NCBI RefSeq assembly: GCF_034351645.1
Contig: NZ_CP133782.1
Span: 5,610,001-5,674,000 of the forward strand
DNA length: 64,000 nucleotides
Reading direction: 5' to 3'
Source of the DNA: Pseudomonas sp. DC1.2
GTDB taxonomy: Bacteria; Pseudomonadota; Gammaproteobacteria; Pseudomonadales; Pseudomonadaceae
The notes beneath the pieces are model-generated. The model made no database searches, had not been told where the DNA came from, and saw only the letters and a list, made by a program, of their open reading frames with translations. A program made the position numbers and the translations under genes. Shown piece by piece: positions 30,848-40,797 of this stretch; positions within the stretch are counted from its first letter, which is position 1, and every line of letters starts with the position of its first letter.

Positions 30848-32290
30848 ATGCTGATTCCAGTGATTCTCTCCGGCGGTGCCGGGACCCGTTTGTGGCCGGT
30901 TTCTCGCGAAGGTCATCCCAAGCCGTTCATGACCCTGCCCGATGGCCAGTCGCTGCTGGGCAAGACCTATCGGCGTGCGGCTGGCCTGCTCGATGGCTGG
31001 GGCGATATCGTCACCGTGACCAACCGCGAGTACTACTTCCAGAGCAAGGATCACTACCAGGACGCGCAACTGTCCCGTCATCGCGGGCACTTCCTGCTCG
31101 AACCGACCGGCCGCAACACCGCCCCAGCCATCGCCGCGGCGGCGCTGTCGCTGCAAGCCCTGCACGGTGACGCCGCAATCATGGTGGTGATGCCGGCCGA
31201 TCATTTGATCGTCAATGTCGAGGCCTTGCAGAGTGCGGTCGAGCATGCCGTGAAGCTGGCCAAGACCGGCTACCTGGTGACGTTCGGCGTAGAACCGACG
31301 GCGCCGGAAACCGGCTTCGGCTACATCGAGACCGGCGCGCCGCTGGACGACAAAGGCGCGGCCAGGGTGCAGCGCTTTGTTGAAAAGCCCGACCTGCAAA
31401 CCGCTACTCATTACCTCGAAAGCGGCAACTTCCTGTGGAACTCGGGCATGTTTTGCTTCGCTGTGACCACCCTGTTGGCCGAGTTGCAGGTTCACGCCCC
31501 CGAGTTACTGGAACAGACGCGCGCCTGCATGGCCGCCAGCGCAGCGGTGGAAACCGGCGGGGGTCTGCAACAGGAATTGTCGCCTGCCCTGTTTGCCGAA
31601 ATCACCGACATCTCCATCGACTACGCCTTGATGGAGCGTTCCGACAAAGTCGTCGTGGTGCCCGCCGGATTCGACTGGAGCGACATCGGCTCCTGGGGCG
31701 CAGTGGCCGCATTGGTGCCGGCGGATGCGCACAACAATCGCGCCAGTGGCGAAGCGATTTTTATCGATAGCCACAACAACTTCGTGCAGAGCGAAGGCCG
31801 GCTGGTTGCCGCCGTGGGTGTGGATAACCTGATCATCGTCGATACCGCCGACGCGGTACTGGTGGCCCACGCCGACCGCGCCCAGGATGTGCGCCGGGTG
31901 GCCAAGCAACTCAAGGATAAAAAACACGAAGCCTATCGCCTCCACCGCACGGTCAGCCGACCGTGGGGCACTTACACCGTGCTCGAGGAAGGCCTGCGCT
32001 TCAAGATCAAGCGCATTGTGGTCAAGCCAGGTGCCAAGTTGTCGTTGCAAATGCACCACCACCGCAACGAACACTGGGTGGTGGTCGAAGGCATGGCCAA
32101 GGTCACCAACAATGGCACCGGCACGCACTTGGTGGCCAAGAACGAATCTACGTTCATTGCCGCCGGGCACAAACACCGTCTGGAAAATCCGGGAGTGATC
32201 GACTTGGTGATCATCGAAGTGCAAAGCGGCGAATACTTGGGCGAGGACGATATCGTTCGCTTCGAAGACCAATATGGCAGGACGGTTTGA
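30848..32290 (+). CDS. wbpW: Mannose-1-phosphate guanylyltransferase / mannose-6-phosphate isomerase
   Basis: Bifunctional 480-residue enzyme making mannose-1-P and GDP-mannose for the pathway. The nucleotidyltransferase half begins ILSGGAGTRLWPVSREGHPK and has FVEKP. The C-terminal cupin half has GAKLSLQMHHHRNEHW, the type II phosphomannose isomerase zinc site. AAGGAG lies seven bases before ATG 30848. The stop abuts the wzm start. Confidence 0.95.
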   Translation: MLIPVILSGGAGTRLWPVSREGHPKPFMTLPDGQSLLGKTYRRAAGLLDGWGDIVTVTNREYYFQSKDHYQDAQLSRHRGHFLLEPTGRNTAPAIAAAALSLQALHGDAAIMVVMPADHLIVNVEALQSAVEHAVKLAKTGYLVTFGVEPTAPETGFGYIETGAPLDDKGAARVQRFVEKPDLQTATHYLESGNFLWNSGMFCFAVTTLLAELQVHAPELLEQTRACMAASAAVETGGGLQQELSPALFAEITDISIDYALMERSDKVVVVPAGFDWSDIGSWGAVAALVPADAHNNRASGEAIFIDSHNNFVQSEGRLVAAVGVDNLIIVDTADAVLVAHADRAQDVRRVAKQLKDKKHEAYRLHRTVSRPWGTYTVLEEGLRFKIKRIVVKPGAKLSLQMHHHRNEHWVVVEGMAKVTNNGTGTHLVAKNESTFIAAGHKHRLENPGVIDLVIIEVQSGEYLGEDDIVRFEDQYGRTV

Positions 32291-33088
32291 ATGCTGCTTT
32301 CTCTGTACCGCTCGTTGTGGAGCTATCGAGGATTCATCCTCGGTAGCGTCAAGCGGGAGTTCCAAGCGCGTTACCGCAACTCCTTGTTCGGTGCCCTGTG
32401 GACCGTACTCAACCCGCTGTCGATGATCATCGTCTATACCGTAATTTTTTCTCACATCATGCGTGCACGTCTGCCGGGGGTGGATGACGGCATGGCGTAC
32501 AGCGTCTACCTCTGCGCCGGCCTGCTGACCTGGGGACTGTTTTCGGAAATCACCGTGCGCAGCCAGAATATGTTTCTGGAGAACGCCAACCTGTTAAAGA
32601 AAATCAGTTTTCCGCGCCTCTGTCTGCCGGTCATTGTGCTGCTCAACGCCGGGATCAACTTTGCGATCATCATCGGCCTGTTTATGGGTTTTTTACTGAT
32701 CACCGGGCGCTTGCCAGGCTTGGCCTTGCTGGCGCTGCTCCCCTTGTTGGCGCTGCAAGTGATGTTCTGCGCCGGGTTGGGCATGATCCTGGGCGTGCTG
32801 AACGTGTTCTTTCGCGATGTCGGACAGTTCTTCGGCATTTGCCTGCAATTCTGGTTCTGGCTGACGCCGATTGTTTACCCCATCAGCATCCTGCCGGAGT
32901 GGGTTCAGCGCCTGCTGCAACTCAACCCCCTGACCAACCTGATCACCAGCTACCAAAACCTGTTTCTCTACGGCCAATGGCCGCTCTGGAGTTCCCTGCT
33001 GCCAATCTTCGTCAGCGGTGTGCTGTTCTGCGTGATCGGGCTGCGGCTGTTTCGCCAGCGGGTCGGCGAAATGGTGGATGAACTCTGA
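32291..33088 (+). CDS. wzm: A-band polysaccharide ABC transporter permease
   Basis: Inner-membrane channel that exports the finished polymer. A 265-residue ABC-2 type protein with six hydrophobic segments, preceded by the family N-terminus VKREFQARYRNSLFGALWTVLNPL. Start ATG 32291 directly follows the wbpW stop. It pairs with Wzt. Confidence 0.94.
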   Translation: MLLSLYRSLWSYRGFILGSVKREFQARYRNSLFGALWTVLNPLSMIIVYTVIFSHIMRARLPGVDDGMAYSVYLCAGLLTWGLFSEITVRSQNMFLENANLLKKISFPRLCLPVIVLLNAGINFAIIIGLFMGFLLITGRLPGLALLALLPLLALQVMFCAGLGMILGVLNVFFRDVGQFFGICLQFWFWLTPIVYPISILPEWVQRLLQLNPLTNLITSYQNLFLYGQWPLWSSLLPIFVSGVLFCVIGLRLFRQRVGEMVDEL

Positions 33089-34341
33089 TGGGATATGTAC
33101 GCGTTAACGGCCTGGGCAAGGCCTACAAGCAATACCCTACGCGCTGGAGCCGACTGGCCGAGTGGTTGATCCCGTTTTCGCCGATCCGCCATCGCCAGCA
33201 CTGGGTGCTGCAAGACGTGACTTTCGAGATCGCGCCGGGTGAAGCGGTGGGCATCGTCGGCATCAACGGCGCCGGCAAAAGCACCTTGCTGAAGATGATC
33301 ACCGGCACCACCCAGCCCACGTGCGGCACCCTCCAGCTCGAAGGCCGGGTCGCCGCCCTATTGGAACTGGGCATGGGGTTTCACGCAGATTTTACCGGCC
33401 GGCAGAACGCTGTCATGGCCGGGCAACTGCTGGGGATGTCCATTGAAGACATCACGGCATTGATGCCGCAGATCGAGCATTTTGCCGAAATCGGCGACGC
33501 TATCGATCAACCGGTACGCACCTATTCCAGCGGCATGCAGATGCGCCTGGCGTTCAGTGTGGCCACCGCCCGACGCCCAGACATCTTGATCGTTGACGAA
33601 GCATTGTCGGTGGGCGATGCCTACTTCCAGCACAAAAGCTTTGACCGTATCCGCAGCTTCCGCAAAGCCGGCACCACCTTGCTGATCGTGTCCCACGACC
33701 GTTCGGCGATCCAGTCGATCTGCGACTCGGCAATCCTGTTGGACCAAGGCCGTATGGCCATGCACGGCACGCCCGAAGCGGTCATGGATTACTACAACGC
33801 CTTGCTCGCCGAACGTGAAGGCCAGACCGTGCGTCAAGAAATGCTCGCCGGCGGTCAGGTGCAAACCGTTTCCGGCACCGCAGAGGCGGCCATCCTCAGC
33901 GTGCGTCTACTGGATGACCGCGAACGCTCAATCGATGCCGCCGAAGTCGGTCAACCGGTGGTGCTGGAAGTACACGTTGAGGTCCGACAGGACATCGAAC
34001 GGCTGGTGCTGGGCTTCCTGATCAAGGACCGCCTGGGGCAGGCCATGTACGGCATCAACACCCACCGCCAAGACAAAGCCCTGACCGACCTGCACGCCGG
34101 GGAACGGATCACTTACCGCTTCGCGTTTGTCATGGGCCTGGGCAAAGGCAACTATTCGGTGGCACTCAGCCTGTCGCGACTGGACTCGCACCTGGACCGC
34201 AACTTCGAATGGCGCGACTACGGGCTGGTTTTCCACGTCATCAATAACCGCCACGAAGACTTCGTCGGCTGCTCATGGTTGGGGGCCAGAACCGTCATCA
34301 CGCGCACGGGCGAGTCGATAGCCTCGGAGAACGCGCCATGA
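33088..34341 (+). CDS. wzt: A-band polysaccharide ABC transporter ATPase
   Basis: A 417-residue ATPase with Walker A GINGAGKSTLL, signature YSSGMQMRLAF and Walker B ILIVDEALSVGD in the first 240 residues. A C-terminal beta-sandwich of about 150 residues (from AAILSVRLLDDRE) follows, of the type that recognises the polymer's terminal modification in Wzt of O9a-like systems. That fits the methyltransferase and acyltransferase genes upstream as cap-forming enzymes. It overlaps wzm by 1 bp and wbpX by 4 bp. Confidence 0.94.
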   Translation: MGYVRVNGLGKAYKQYPTRWSRLAEWLIPFSPIRHRQHWVLQDVTFEIAPGEAVGIVGINGAGKSTLLKMITGTTQPTCGTLQLEGRVAALLELGMGFHADFTGRQNAVMAGQLLGMSIEDITALMPQIEHFAEIGDAIDQPVRTYSSGMQMRLAFSVATARRPDILIVDEALSVGDAYFQHKSFDRIRSFRKAGTTLLIVSHDRSAIQSICDSAILLDQGRMAMHGTPEAVMDYYNALLAEREGQTVRQEMLAGGQVQTVSGTAEAAILSVRLLDDRERSIDAAEVGQPVVLEVHVEVRQDIERLVLGFLIKDRLGQAMYGINTHRQDKALTDLHAGERITYRFAFVMGLGKGNYSVALSLSRLDSHLDRNFEWRDYGLVFHVINNRHEDFVGCSWLGARTVITRTGESIASENAP

Positions 34342-35705
34342 CTCGCCTCCTGGTGGAATGCACTTATGTGTTTCAGCACCCCAAGGTCAATTCGGGGATT
34401 CAGCGGGTGGTGCGCAACGTCATCAATCAGTTGCCGGACACGGTGAATGATGTGGCATGCATCCCCGTCGTAATACTCAGGGGCAAGCTGTACCGCGTGC
34501 TCCAACTGGCGCCTCTGAACACCCCGTTTTTTAATGGCCTGATGACGTTCGGCAGTCGGCTGGAACGCGTGGCCCATCGTTTTTGGCAAGGGCATCAGCG
34601 CCTCGACCAGCGCTGCTCTTCACGCTGGACTCGGCGGGCGCTGTACGTGGCTTACCGCCTCATGGTGCTGTCGTGCTTCAGCGTGCCACTGCGCCTGATC
34701 GATCAGGTCAACCAGTATCAATTGCCCAAGCGTTGCGCGCCGTTGCAGCACCAGCCTGGCGATCAACTGGTGCTACTGGATTCGTCCTGGCATGCCGATT
34801 TCTTCCCGTTAGCCGAACAGCTCAAACGTGAAGGCGTGGGCATTGTGTCGGTGATTTACGACTTGATTCCTCTGACCCACCCGCAGTTCTACGACGAGCG
34901 ACTGCCGCAGATCTTCAATCAATGGTTTGACTGGATCGCCAAAACCGCCGACGGCTATATGGCGATTTCGGCCACGGTGCGCGACCAGGTGCGAGAGGAG
35001 TTGCAGCGCCGGGTCGGTCCGGCCAAGGCGCAATCGCTGTGGTTCGACTATTTTCACTTGGGCAGCGAACTGGACCTCAAGGAAGACAGCGCCGCCGTGG
35101 AGCCGCGCCTGATCCGCCTATTCGAAACGCCGGCCCCCGTGTTCCTGATGGTCAGTACCATCGAGCCGCGTAAAAACCACGACTACCTGCTGGACGCCTT
35201 CGAACGCGCCTGGGCGTCGGGTTCAAAAGCACGGCTGTGCATCGCCGGCCACATCGGCTGGAAGTGCGACGCACTGCTCGCTCGGGTCCGTACTCACCCG
35301 CAATTGAATCAACGGCTGTTCATGTTCAACGACCTGAGCGACACCAGCCTCGAACACGCCTACTCCCACGCCAGTGCGCTGGTGTTTCCTTCCTACGTCG
35401 AGGGCTTCGGCCTGCCGTTAGTGGAAGCGATGCAGCGTGGCTTGCCCGCCATGGGCAGCGACATTGCGATCTTCCGCGAAATCGGTGGCGAGTTTATGGC
35501 CTACTTTGACCTCACCGACCCCCAAAGCCTGGCAGACCTGGTCGCCGGATTCGAAAACAGCAGCCAGTTCCCGGCCCTGCGCAACGTCAAGGACTGGCGC
35601 TGGATCGGCTGGCGTGAAGCCAGTGTGCAATTGGCCGAACGGACACTGCGCAATCTTCAATCGGCGCCAGTGGAGCAAGCGAGGCACCATGCGAATTGCC
35701 CTTAA
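34338..35705 (+). CDS. wbpX: D-rhamnosyltransferase WbpX (GT4)
   Basis: A 455-residue GT-B glycosyltransferase, close to the length of P. aeruginosa WbpX. The N-terminal segment VNSGIQRVVRNVINQL and C-terminal STIEPRKNHDYLLDAFE and PSYVEGFGLPLVEAM (E-x7-E motif) are present. Start ATG 34338 overlaps the wzt stop by 4 bp. The assignment rests on order (wzt-wbpX-wbpY-wbpZ) and family. It polymerises the D-rhamnan with WbpY. Confidence 0.9.
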   Translation: MTRLLVECTYVFQHPKVNSGIQRVVRNVINQLPDTVNDVACIPVVILRGKLYRVLQLAPLNTPFFNGLMTFGSRLERVAHRFWQGHQRLDQRCSSRWTRRALYVAYRLMVLSCFSVPLRLIDQVNQYQLPKRCAPLQHQPGDQLVLLDSSWHADFFPLAEQLKREGVGIVSVIYDLIPLTHPQFYDERLPQIFNQWFDWIAKTADGYMAISATVRDQVREELQRRVGPAKAQSLWFDYFHLGSELDLKEDSAAVEPRLIRLFETPAPVFLMVSTIEPRKNHDYLLDAFERAWASGSKARLCIAGHIGWKCDALLARVRTHPQLNQRLFMFNDLSDTSLEHAYSHASALVFPSYVEGFGLPLVEAMQRGLPAMGSDIAIFREIGGEFMAYFDLTDPQSLADLVAGFENSSQFPALRNVKDWRWIGWREASVQLAERTLRNLQSAPVEQARHHANCP

Positions 35706-36819
35706 CGCCCGAATCCTCCAGGCCCCGCGTGCCGGCATCGGCCATTACGTCGCCGAGCTGGTGAGCGCCCTCGCCGGCGAGCCGGATGTCGAGCTGTCAC
35801 TGTTTCATGGCTGGGGCTGGAGTTCAGCATTGCCCGAGGCAGCCATGCCCGGTTATTCACGGCTAACGCCCCTGCTTCGGCAAATTCCCGGGGCGTATCA
35901 AGCACGACGCTGGCTGGAGCAGAGACGCTTCAACCAGGGTCGCGCCCAGGAAATCGACCTCTATCACGAGCCTAGCCTGTGGCCGCTGTCATTCGACGGC
36001 CCGACGGTCATCACCCTGCATGACCTGACCCACCTGCACTATCCCGACACCCAACCGCCGGCCCGCTTGAGAGAGATCGAGCGCCGGCTGGCGGACGGCG
36101 TGCAACAGGCCAAGGTGATTCTCACCGACTCGCAGTACATCGCCGACGAAGCCCAAAGGTATTTCGCCCTGCCAGCCGAGCGTTTTGTCGTCGCGCCGCT
36201 GGGTGTGGCTGCCCGTTTTCACCCGCGTGAGCCCGAGACAATCGACGCCGTACTCAAGGCCCATGGGGTCGATGCACGCGACTACTTCCTTTGCGTCGGC
36301 ACCTTGGAACCGCGCAAAAACCTGACCCTGGCCCTGCGCGCCCATGCGCGCCTGACGCAGGCCGATCGCCAACGCTTTCCGCTGTTGATCGTCGGCATGG
36401 CCGGCTGGCGGCGCGATCAGTTCAGCGCTGAGTTGGCGAAAGCCCTGGCCGCCGGTCATGTCTGTTTGTTGGGGTACCTGCCCGACGAGCAAGTGGCCCA
36501 GCTGTTGGCCGGCGCCCGAGCGCTGATTTTTCCGTCCCTGTACGAAGGCTTTGGCCTCCCGGTACTGGAGGCCATGGCCAGCGGCACGCCTGTCATCCTG
36601 AGCAGATTTTCAGCCATGCCGGAGGTTGCCGGCGCAGCGGGCAACTATATTGAACCTGACGAGCCAGACGGCTTGCGCGATGCCATGAGCCGTCTGATCG
36701 ACGACAAAATGCATTGGCAGGCATGCCGAGAAGCGGGACTACAACAAGCGAAGATTTTTTCCTGGGAGCGTTGCGCGAAGATGACAACTCGCGCTTACCG
36801 CCAGGCATTGGGAGGTTGA
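35689..36819 (+). CDS. wbpY: D-rhamnosyltransferase WbpY (GT4)
   Basis: A 376-residue GT4 glycosyltransferase with the N-terminal ARILQAPRAGIGHYVAEL and motifs GTLEPRKNLTLALRAH and PSLYEGFGLPVLEAMASGTP. Start ATG 35689 has GAGG five bases upstream and overlaps the wbpX end by 17 bp. It is named by position in the conserved A-band order. Confidence 0.9.
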   Translation: MRIALNARILQAPRAGIGHYVAELVSALAGEPDVELSLFHGWGWSSALPEAAMPGYSRLTPLLRQIPGAYQARRWLEQRRFNQGRAQEIDLYHEPSLWPLSFDGPTVITLHDLTHLHYPDTQPPARLREIERRLADGVQQAKVILTDSQYIADEAQRYFALPAERFVVAPLGVAARFHPREPETIDAVLKAHGVDARDYFLCVGTLEPRKNLTLALRAHARLTQADRQRFPLLIVGMAGWRRDQFSAELAKALAAGHVCLLGYLPDEQVAQLLAGARALIFPSLYEGFGLPVLEAMASGTPVILSRFSAMPEVAGAAGNYIEPDEPDGLRDAMSRLIDDKMHWQACREAGLQQAKIFSWERCAKMTTRAYRQALGG

Positions 36820-37950
36820 ATGCGAGTTCTTCATTTTTTTAAGACGTACCTCCCCGACTCGGTCGGCGGGATCGAACAAGTGATCTTCCAACTGTGCGAA
36901 AGCGGTGCCCAGCATGGCATCGAAGGGCAAGTCCTGACACTGAGCAATGATCCAACCCCAGCCGTGGTGCAACTGGGACAACACCAAGTGCATCGGGCCA
37001 AACTCGACATTCAGTTCGCCTCCACGGGGTTTTCCTGGAGCGTGTTCAAGCAGTTTCGCGAACTGGCTGCCGAAGCTGACGTGGTCAATTACCATTTCCC
37101 CTGGCCGTTCATGGACCTGGTGCATTTTGCCAGCGGCATGAACAAACCCAGCGTGGTCACCTACCACTCGGACATCGTTCGCCAGAAACACCTGCTCAAA
37201 CTCTACCGGCCATTGATGAACCGCTTCCTGGCCAGTGCCGACCGGATCGTCGCCGCCTCGCCCAACTATTTGCACACCAGCGATGTGTTGCAGCAGTTTC
37301 AAGACAAAACCCGTGTCATCCCTTATGGCTTGAACAAGGCAAGTTATCCACAGCCTGACCCTGAGCGCATGGCCCAATGGCAGCGCAAGCTTGGGGATAA
37401 GTTTTTCTTGTTCGTGGGTGTAATGCGCTATTACAAAGGCCTGCACATCCTGCTCGACGCCTTGAAAGACGTGGACTACCCGGTGGTGATCGTCGGTGCC
37501 GGCCCGCTGGAAACGGAATTGCATGCCCAGGCCGCCGCATTGGGTTTGCGCAACATTCATTTCCTCGGACGGCTCGGTGACGAAGACAAAGTCGCGTTGC
37601 TGCAACTGAGCTACGCCATTGTTTTCCCTTCGCACCTGCGCTCCGAAGCGTTTGGCATCTCACTGCTGGAAGGGGCGATGTACGGAAAACCAATGATCTC
37701 CAGCGAAATCGGCACTGGGACCAGCTACATCAATATCCATAACGAAACCGGGTTAGTGGTGCCGCCGAGCAATCCGCAGGCCTTTCGCGAAGCCATGCGC
37801 ACCCTGTGGGAAAACCCAACGCTGGCCGCCGCCATGGGTGTGAAGGCACAGGCCCGCTATCGTCGTTTGTTCACGGCAGACGAAATGGGCCGTAAGTGGA
37901 CGCAGTTGTACCAAGAGTTGCTGCAAGAGAAGTCGCTGTCCTACGCCTAA
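36820..37950 (+). CDS. wbpZ: Glycosyltransferase WbpZ (GT4)
   Basis: A 376-residue GT4 glycosyltransferase thought to add the first rhamnose to the lipid-linked primer. N-terminus FFKTYLPDSVGGIEQVIFQL; donor-site motif FPSHLRSEAFGISLLEGAMYG (E-x7-E). GGAGG precedes ATG 36820, which follows the wbpY stop directly. It is the last gene of the operon, ahead of the terminator at 37959-37980. Confidence 0.92.
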   Translation: MRVLHFFKTYLPDSVGGIEQVIFQLCESGAQHGIEGQVLTLSNDPTPAVVQLGQHQVHRAKLDIQFASTGFSWSVFKQFRELAAEADVVNYHFPWPFMDLVHFASGMNKPSVVTYHSDIVRQKHLLKLYRPLMNRFLASADRIVAASPNYLHTSDVLQQFQDKTRVIPYGLNKASYPQPDPERMAQWQRKLGDKFFLFVGVMRYYKGLHILLDALKDVDYPVVIVGAGPLETELHAQAAALGLRNIHFLGRLGDEDKVALLQLSYAIVFPSHLRSEAFGISLLEGAMYGKPMISSEIGTGTSYINIHNETGLVVPPSNPQAFREAMRTLWENPTLAAAMGVKAQARYRRLFTADEMGRKWTQLYQELLQEKSLSYA

Positions 37951-37958
37951 CGCCAAGT

Positions 37959-37980
37959 GGGAGCGAGCACGCTCGCTCCC
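37959..37980. terminator. Terminator after wbpZ, possibly bidirectional
   Basis: A perfect 10-bp inverted repeat GGGAGCGAGC / GCTCGCTCCC with a 2-nt spacer is followed by TTT. It sits between the converging ends of wbpZ and the oxidoreductase gene. Confidence 0.8.
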
Positions 37981-37992
37981 TTTCAACACCGG

Positions 37993-40023
37993 TTACAGGT
38001 CCAATACCAGCGGTTGCGCACCCTGCGCCGGCACCGCACAACAAATCAGCACCTGCCCGTCCTCCGGCATATCGCCCGGAGGCTGTGGATAACTCACTTG
38101 TCCACTGATCAGCCGGGTCTTGCAGGTCCCACAGGATCCGCCTCGGCAACTGAAGTCCGGGCGCAAGCCGCAGCTTTGCGCGAACGTCAGCAAACTACCG
38201 CTCTGCGGTTGCCAGTTCGCTTGCTTGGCGGAGCGTTGGAATACCACGGGCACCGCGGTCGTTGCCGCCGGTGGTTGTTCAATCACCACCGCGTCGGGGT
38301 CGAGTCGTCGGCGCAAAGTTGATGGACCGAACGTTTCGGCGTGAATCCGCGAATCACGGATGTCGAGGTCCCGCAGGCTCTCGTACATACCTTGAGTAAA
38401 ACTGCCCGGGCCACAGAGGACAAAATCCAGCTGATCGTAGTCTTCGACGTCGAGGATGGTGTGCAACAGCGCGGTGTCGATGCGTCCAGTCAGGTCGAAG
38501 TCTTCGCCCTCACGTGCCTCGGCTTCCGGCTGACTCAAAAGGCGCAGCACACGAACGCTGTCACCGGTCTGTTGCAGCAACTGATTGAGCTCTCGGCGAA
38601 ACGGTTGCTCGGCCAAGGTCCGCGAACTCTGAAAGAACCAGGTCGGCCGAATACGCCGCGTCCGCAGCCCTTGATAAACCACTTCCCGCACCATCGATAA
38701 CAAGGGCGTCACGCCGACCCCAGCGGCTAACAACACCAGCGGCCGAGGTTCATGCGGCGCCACGGTGAAATGCCCTTGAGGGGCACGGACTTGCACTAGA
38801 TCGCCCACGCGAACCTGCTCATGCAGGTGCGAAGACACCCGCCCTTCACGCTTCACACTGATACGAAAAAAATCATCGGACGGCGCACTCGACAGGCTGT
38901 ACGTGCGGATATGCACCTCGCCCTCAATCGTCACGCGCAGCGGCAAATGCTGACCCGCCTGGAACACCGGCAATCCGCCATCCCCAACCGGCTCAAGATA
39001 GAGCGAACGAATGCTGTCGCTTTCCCGCTCGATCCGCGCCACCCGTAGCGAACGCCAGCGGTCGCCGAGCGCGTGGGCTTGCAGACGAGCCGCCACCTGC
39101 GGCCAAGTGCCGGTCATCAGACTGTTGGGCGACATGCCATCGAACCGCCAGCGCAAAGCCACCGCGGCCGGCCGCCGCACCAATTTTTCAACCTCAAATG
39201 TCCACAGCCGCTCGGCGCCTTGAAAGGCTTCGATGTGCGGACTGTCGAGGATGATCTCGGTGCGACCGCTGAGGTGTAGCAGGTCGCCGGTCTCGAAATC
39301 AATGAACAACAAACCGGCCCGTGGATTGAGCAACAGATTGCCCAGGGTATTGAAATACAGGTTGCCGGCGAAATCCGGAATGGTCAGGCGATTGCCGTCG
39401 ATGTGTACGAATCCTGCCTGGCCACCGCGGTGCGAAACATCCACTGAACGTTGGCCATCGACGTCCACATAGCTGGCGACAAAGAAGGTATCAGCCTCAC
39501 TGATCATCGCTTTGGCCGCCTGATCCAGCCCCTCAAGACGTTGAGCGCTGCGGGTCGACGGGTCCGCCAGTGGCACCGAGCGAAACTGGCGCTGTTGGAT
39601 GTATTGCGGGCAATTACCAAATGATTGCACCACCGTCACACCGAAGCCGCTAGCGGTCATGCCCCCCACATGGCCGTTGAGACGGTTACGGCGACGGGTG
39701 TGCAGTTCGATGCCCAACAGACCAATCGATGCACCGTCGTGCAATTGCGCAGGGTCATCGCTGTCAGGCAGGCTGTCGATCTGCAACAGCGTCGGCTCGG
39801 GGGAATGAGTAAAGCCCGGTGGTCCCTCAAGAAGGCTGGCCCACGGGTTGCCATCGGCATCCACTGCGCCGTACAGCATGAACGGCAGTTGCCGATAGAA
39901 GCCACGGTGTTGGTCCGGTATCTCGCTGCGCATAATCTGACGCCCGAACGCTTTCATTCGCTCGGCCACACCGGCATGCGTCTGCAACTGCTGCTCGCCA
40001 GCGTGCCAGGGTGAACGTTCCAT
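37993..40023 (-). CDS. Fused PNPOx-like / flavin reductase / 2Fe-2S oxidoreductase
   Basis: A 676-residue three-part protein. The N-terminal third is a pyridoxamine-phosphate-oxidase-like flavin domain (FMLYGAVDADGNPWASLLEG). The middle is a ferredoxin-reductase module with the FAD motif RTYSLSS and NAD site LLAAGVGVTPLLSM. The C-terminus is a plant-type 2Fe-2S ferredoxin, CRGGSCGTC plus a distal Cys in LICC. It probably moves electrons from NAD(P)H to an unknown acceptor. It lies 21 bp after the GST gene and is likely co-transcribed with it. The substrate is unknown. Confidence 0.88.
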   Translation of the reverse strand: MERSPWHAGEQQLQTHAGVAERMKAFGRQIMRSEIPDQHRGFYRQLPFMLYGAVDADGNPWASLLEGPPGFTHSPEPTLLQIDSLPDSDDPAQLHDGASIGLLGIELHTRRRNRLNGHVGGMTASGFGVTVVQSFGNCPQYIQQRQFRSVPLADPSTRSAQRLEGLDQAAKAMISEADTFFVASYVDVDGQRSVDVSHRGGQAGFVHIDGNRLTIPDFAGNLYFNTLGNLLLNPRAGLLFIDFETGDLLHLSGRTEIILDSPHIEAFQGAERLWTFEVEKLVRRPAAVALRWRFDGMSPNSLMTGTWPQVAARLQAHALGDRWRSLRVARIERESDSIRSLYLEPVGDGGLPVFQAGQHLPLRVTIEGEVHIRTYSLSSAPSDDFFRISVKREGRVSSHLHEQVRVGDLVQVRAPQGHFTVAPHEPRPLVLLAAGVGVTPLLSMVREVVYQGLRTRRIRPTWFFQSSRTLAEQPFRRELNQLLQQTGDSVRVLRLLSQPEAEAREGEDFDLTGRIDTALLHTILDVEDYDQLDFVLCGPGSFTQGMYESLRDLDIRDSRIHAETFGPSTLRRRLDPDAVVIEQPPAATTAVPVVFQRSAKQANWQPQSGSLLTFAQSCGLRPDFSCRGGSCGTCKTRLISGQVSYPQPPGDMPEDGQVLICCAVPAQGAQPLVLDL

Positions 40024-40044
40024 AACGGCAACTCCTCGCGCCTG

Positions 40045-40671
40045 TCAGGCGGTTTTTTGCAGCCCAGCGACGGTGCGCGGCATGCCGATAAACCCCGGTA
40101 ACGCTTCAATCCGTACCAGCCAAGCACGGATATTGGCGTAGTCCTCAAGCGACACATTGCCTTCCGGCGCATGGGCGATGTAACTGTAGGCCGAGATGTC
40201 AGCGATGGTCGGCTCACTGCCAACCAAGTAGTGAGTCGTGGCCAGTTCCTGATCAATCACCTTGAGCAACGCGTGGGCGTTCGCGATGACCTCCTGCGCG
40301 TTGTAAGAGGCACCAAACACGGTGATCAGCCGGGCGCGAGCGGGGCCCGACGCAAGGGGCCCAGCAGCCACCGACAACCAGCGCTGCACCTTGGCCGCGC
40401 CGACCGGGTCAGTCGGTAACCAGCGACCGTTGCCATATTTTTGCGCCAGGTACACCAAAATCGCATTCGAGTCCGCCAGCACCACGCCCTGATCATCAAG
40501 GACCGGCACCAGGCCAAATGCATTGAGCGCCAGGAACTCCGGCTGTTTGTGCTCGCCTTTGGCCAGGTCGACGAAGATCAGTTCGGTCGGCAGTGCGAGC
40601 AGCGACAGCATCAGCTCCACACGATGAGCGTGGCCAGAGCGTGGAAAGTTGTAGAGTTTGAAGGTGTGCAT
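40045..40671 (-). CDS. Glutathione S-transferase
   Basis: A 208-residue cytosolic GST with a thioredoxin-fold N-terminal domain ([18 protein letters not shown] with a likely catalytic Ser, then [18 protein letters not shown]) and an all-helical C-terminal domain. Start ATG 40671 has AAAGGA about nine bases upstream; ATG 40680 sits too close to it. It precedes the oxidoreductase on the same strand and follows the LysR gene, which may control both. The substrate is unknown. Confidence 0.9.
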   Translation of the reverse strand: MHTFKLYNFPRSGHAHRVELMLSLLALPTELIFVDLAKGEHKQPEFLALNAFGLVPVLDDQGVVLADSNAILVYLAQKYGNGRWLPTDPVGAAKVQRWLSVAAGPLASGPARARLITVFGASYNAQEVIANAHALLKVIDQELATTHYLVGSEPTIADISAYSYIAHAPEGNVSLEDYANIRAWLVRIEALPGFIGMPRTVAGLQKTA

Positions 40672-40797
40672 GGTCGGCATCCTTTGGATGGCGCCGCTGG
40701 GAAGGATCGGCGCCGAGGGAAGCCATCATCTACCCGCCGTAAAAACAACAGAATAGGCAGGTAACGCAATCCATTATTTCATCCAGTGCAATAACTA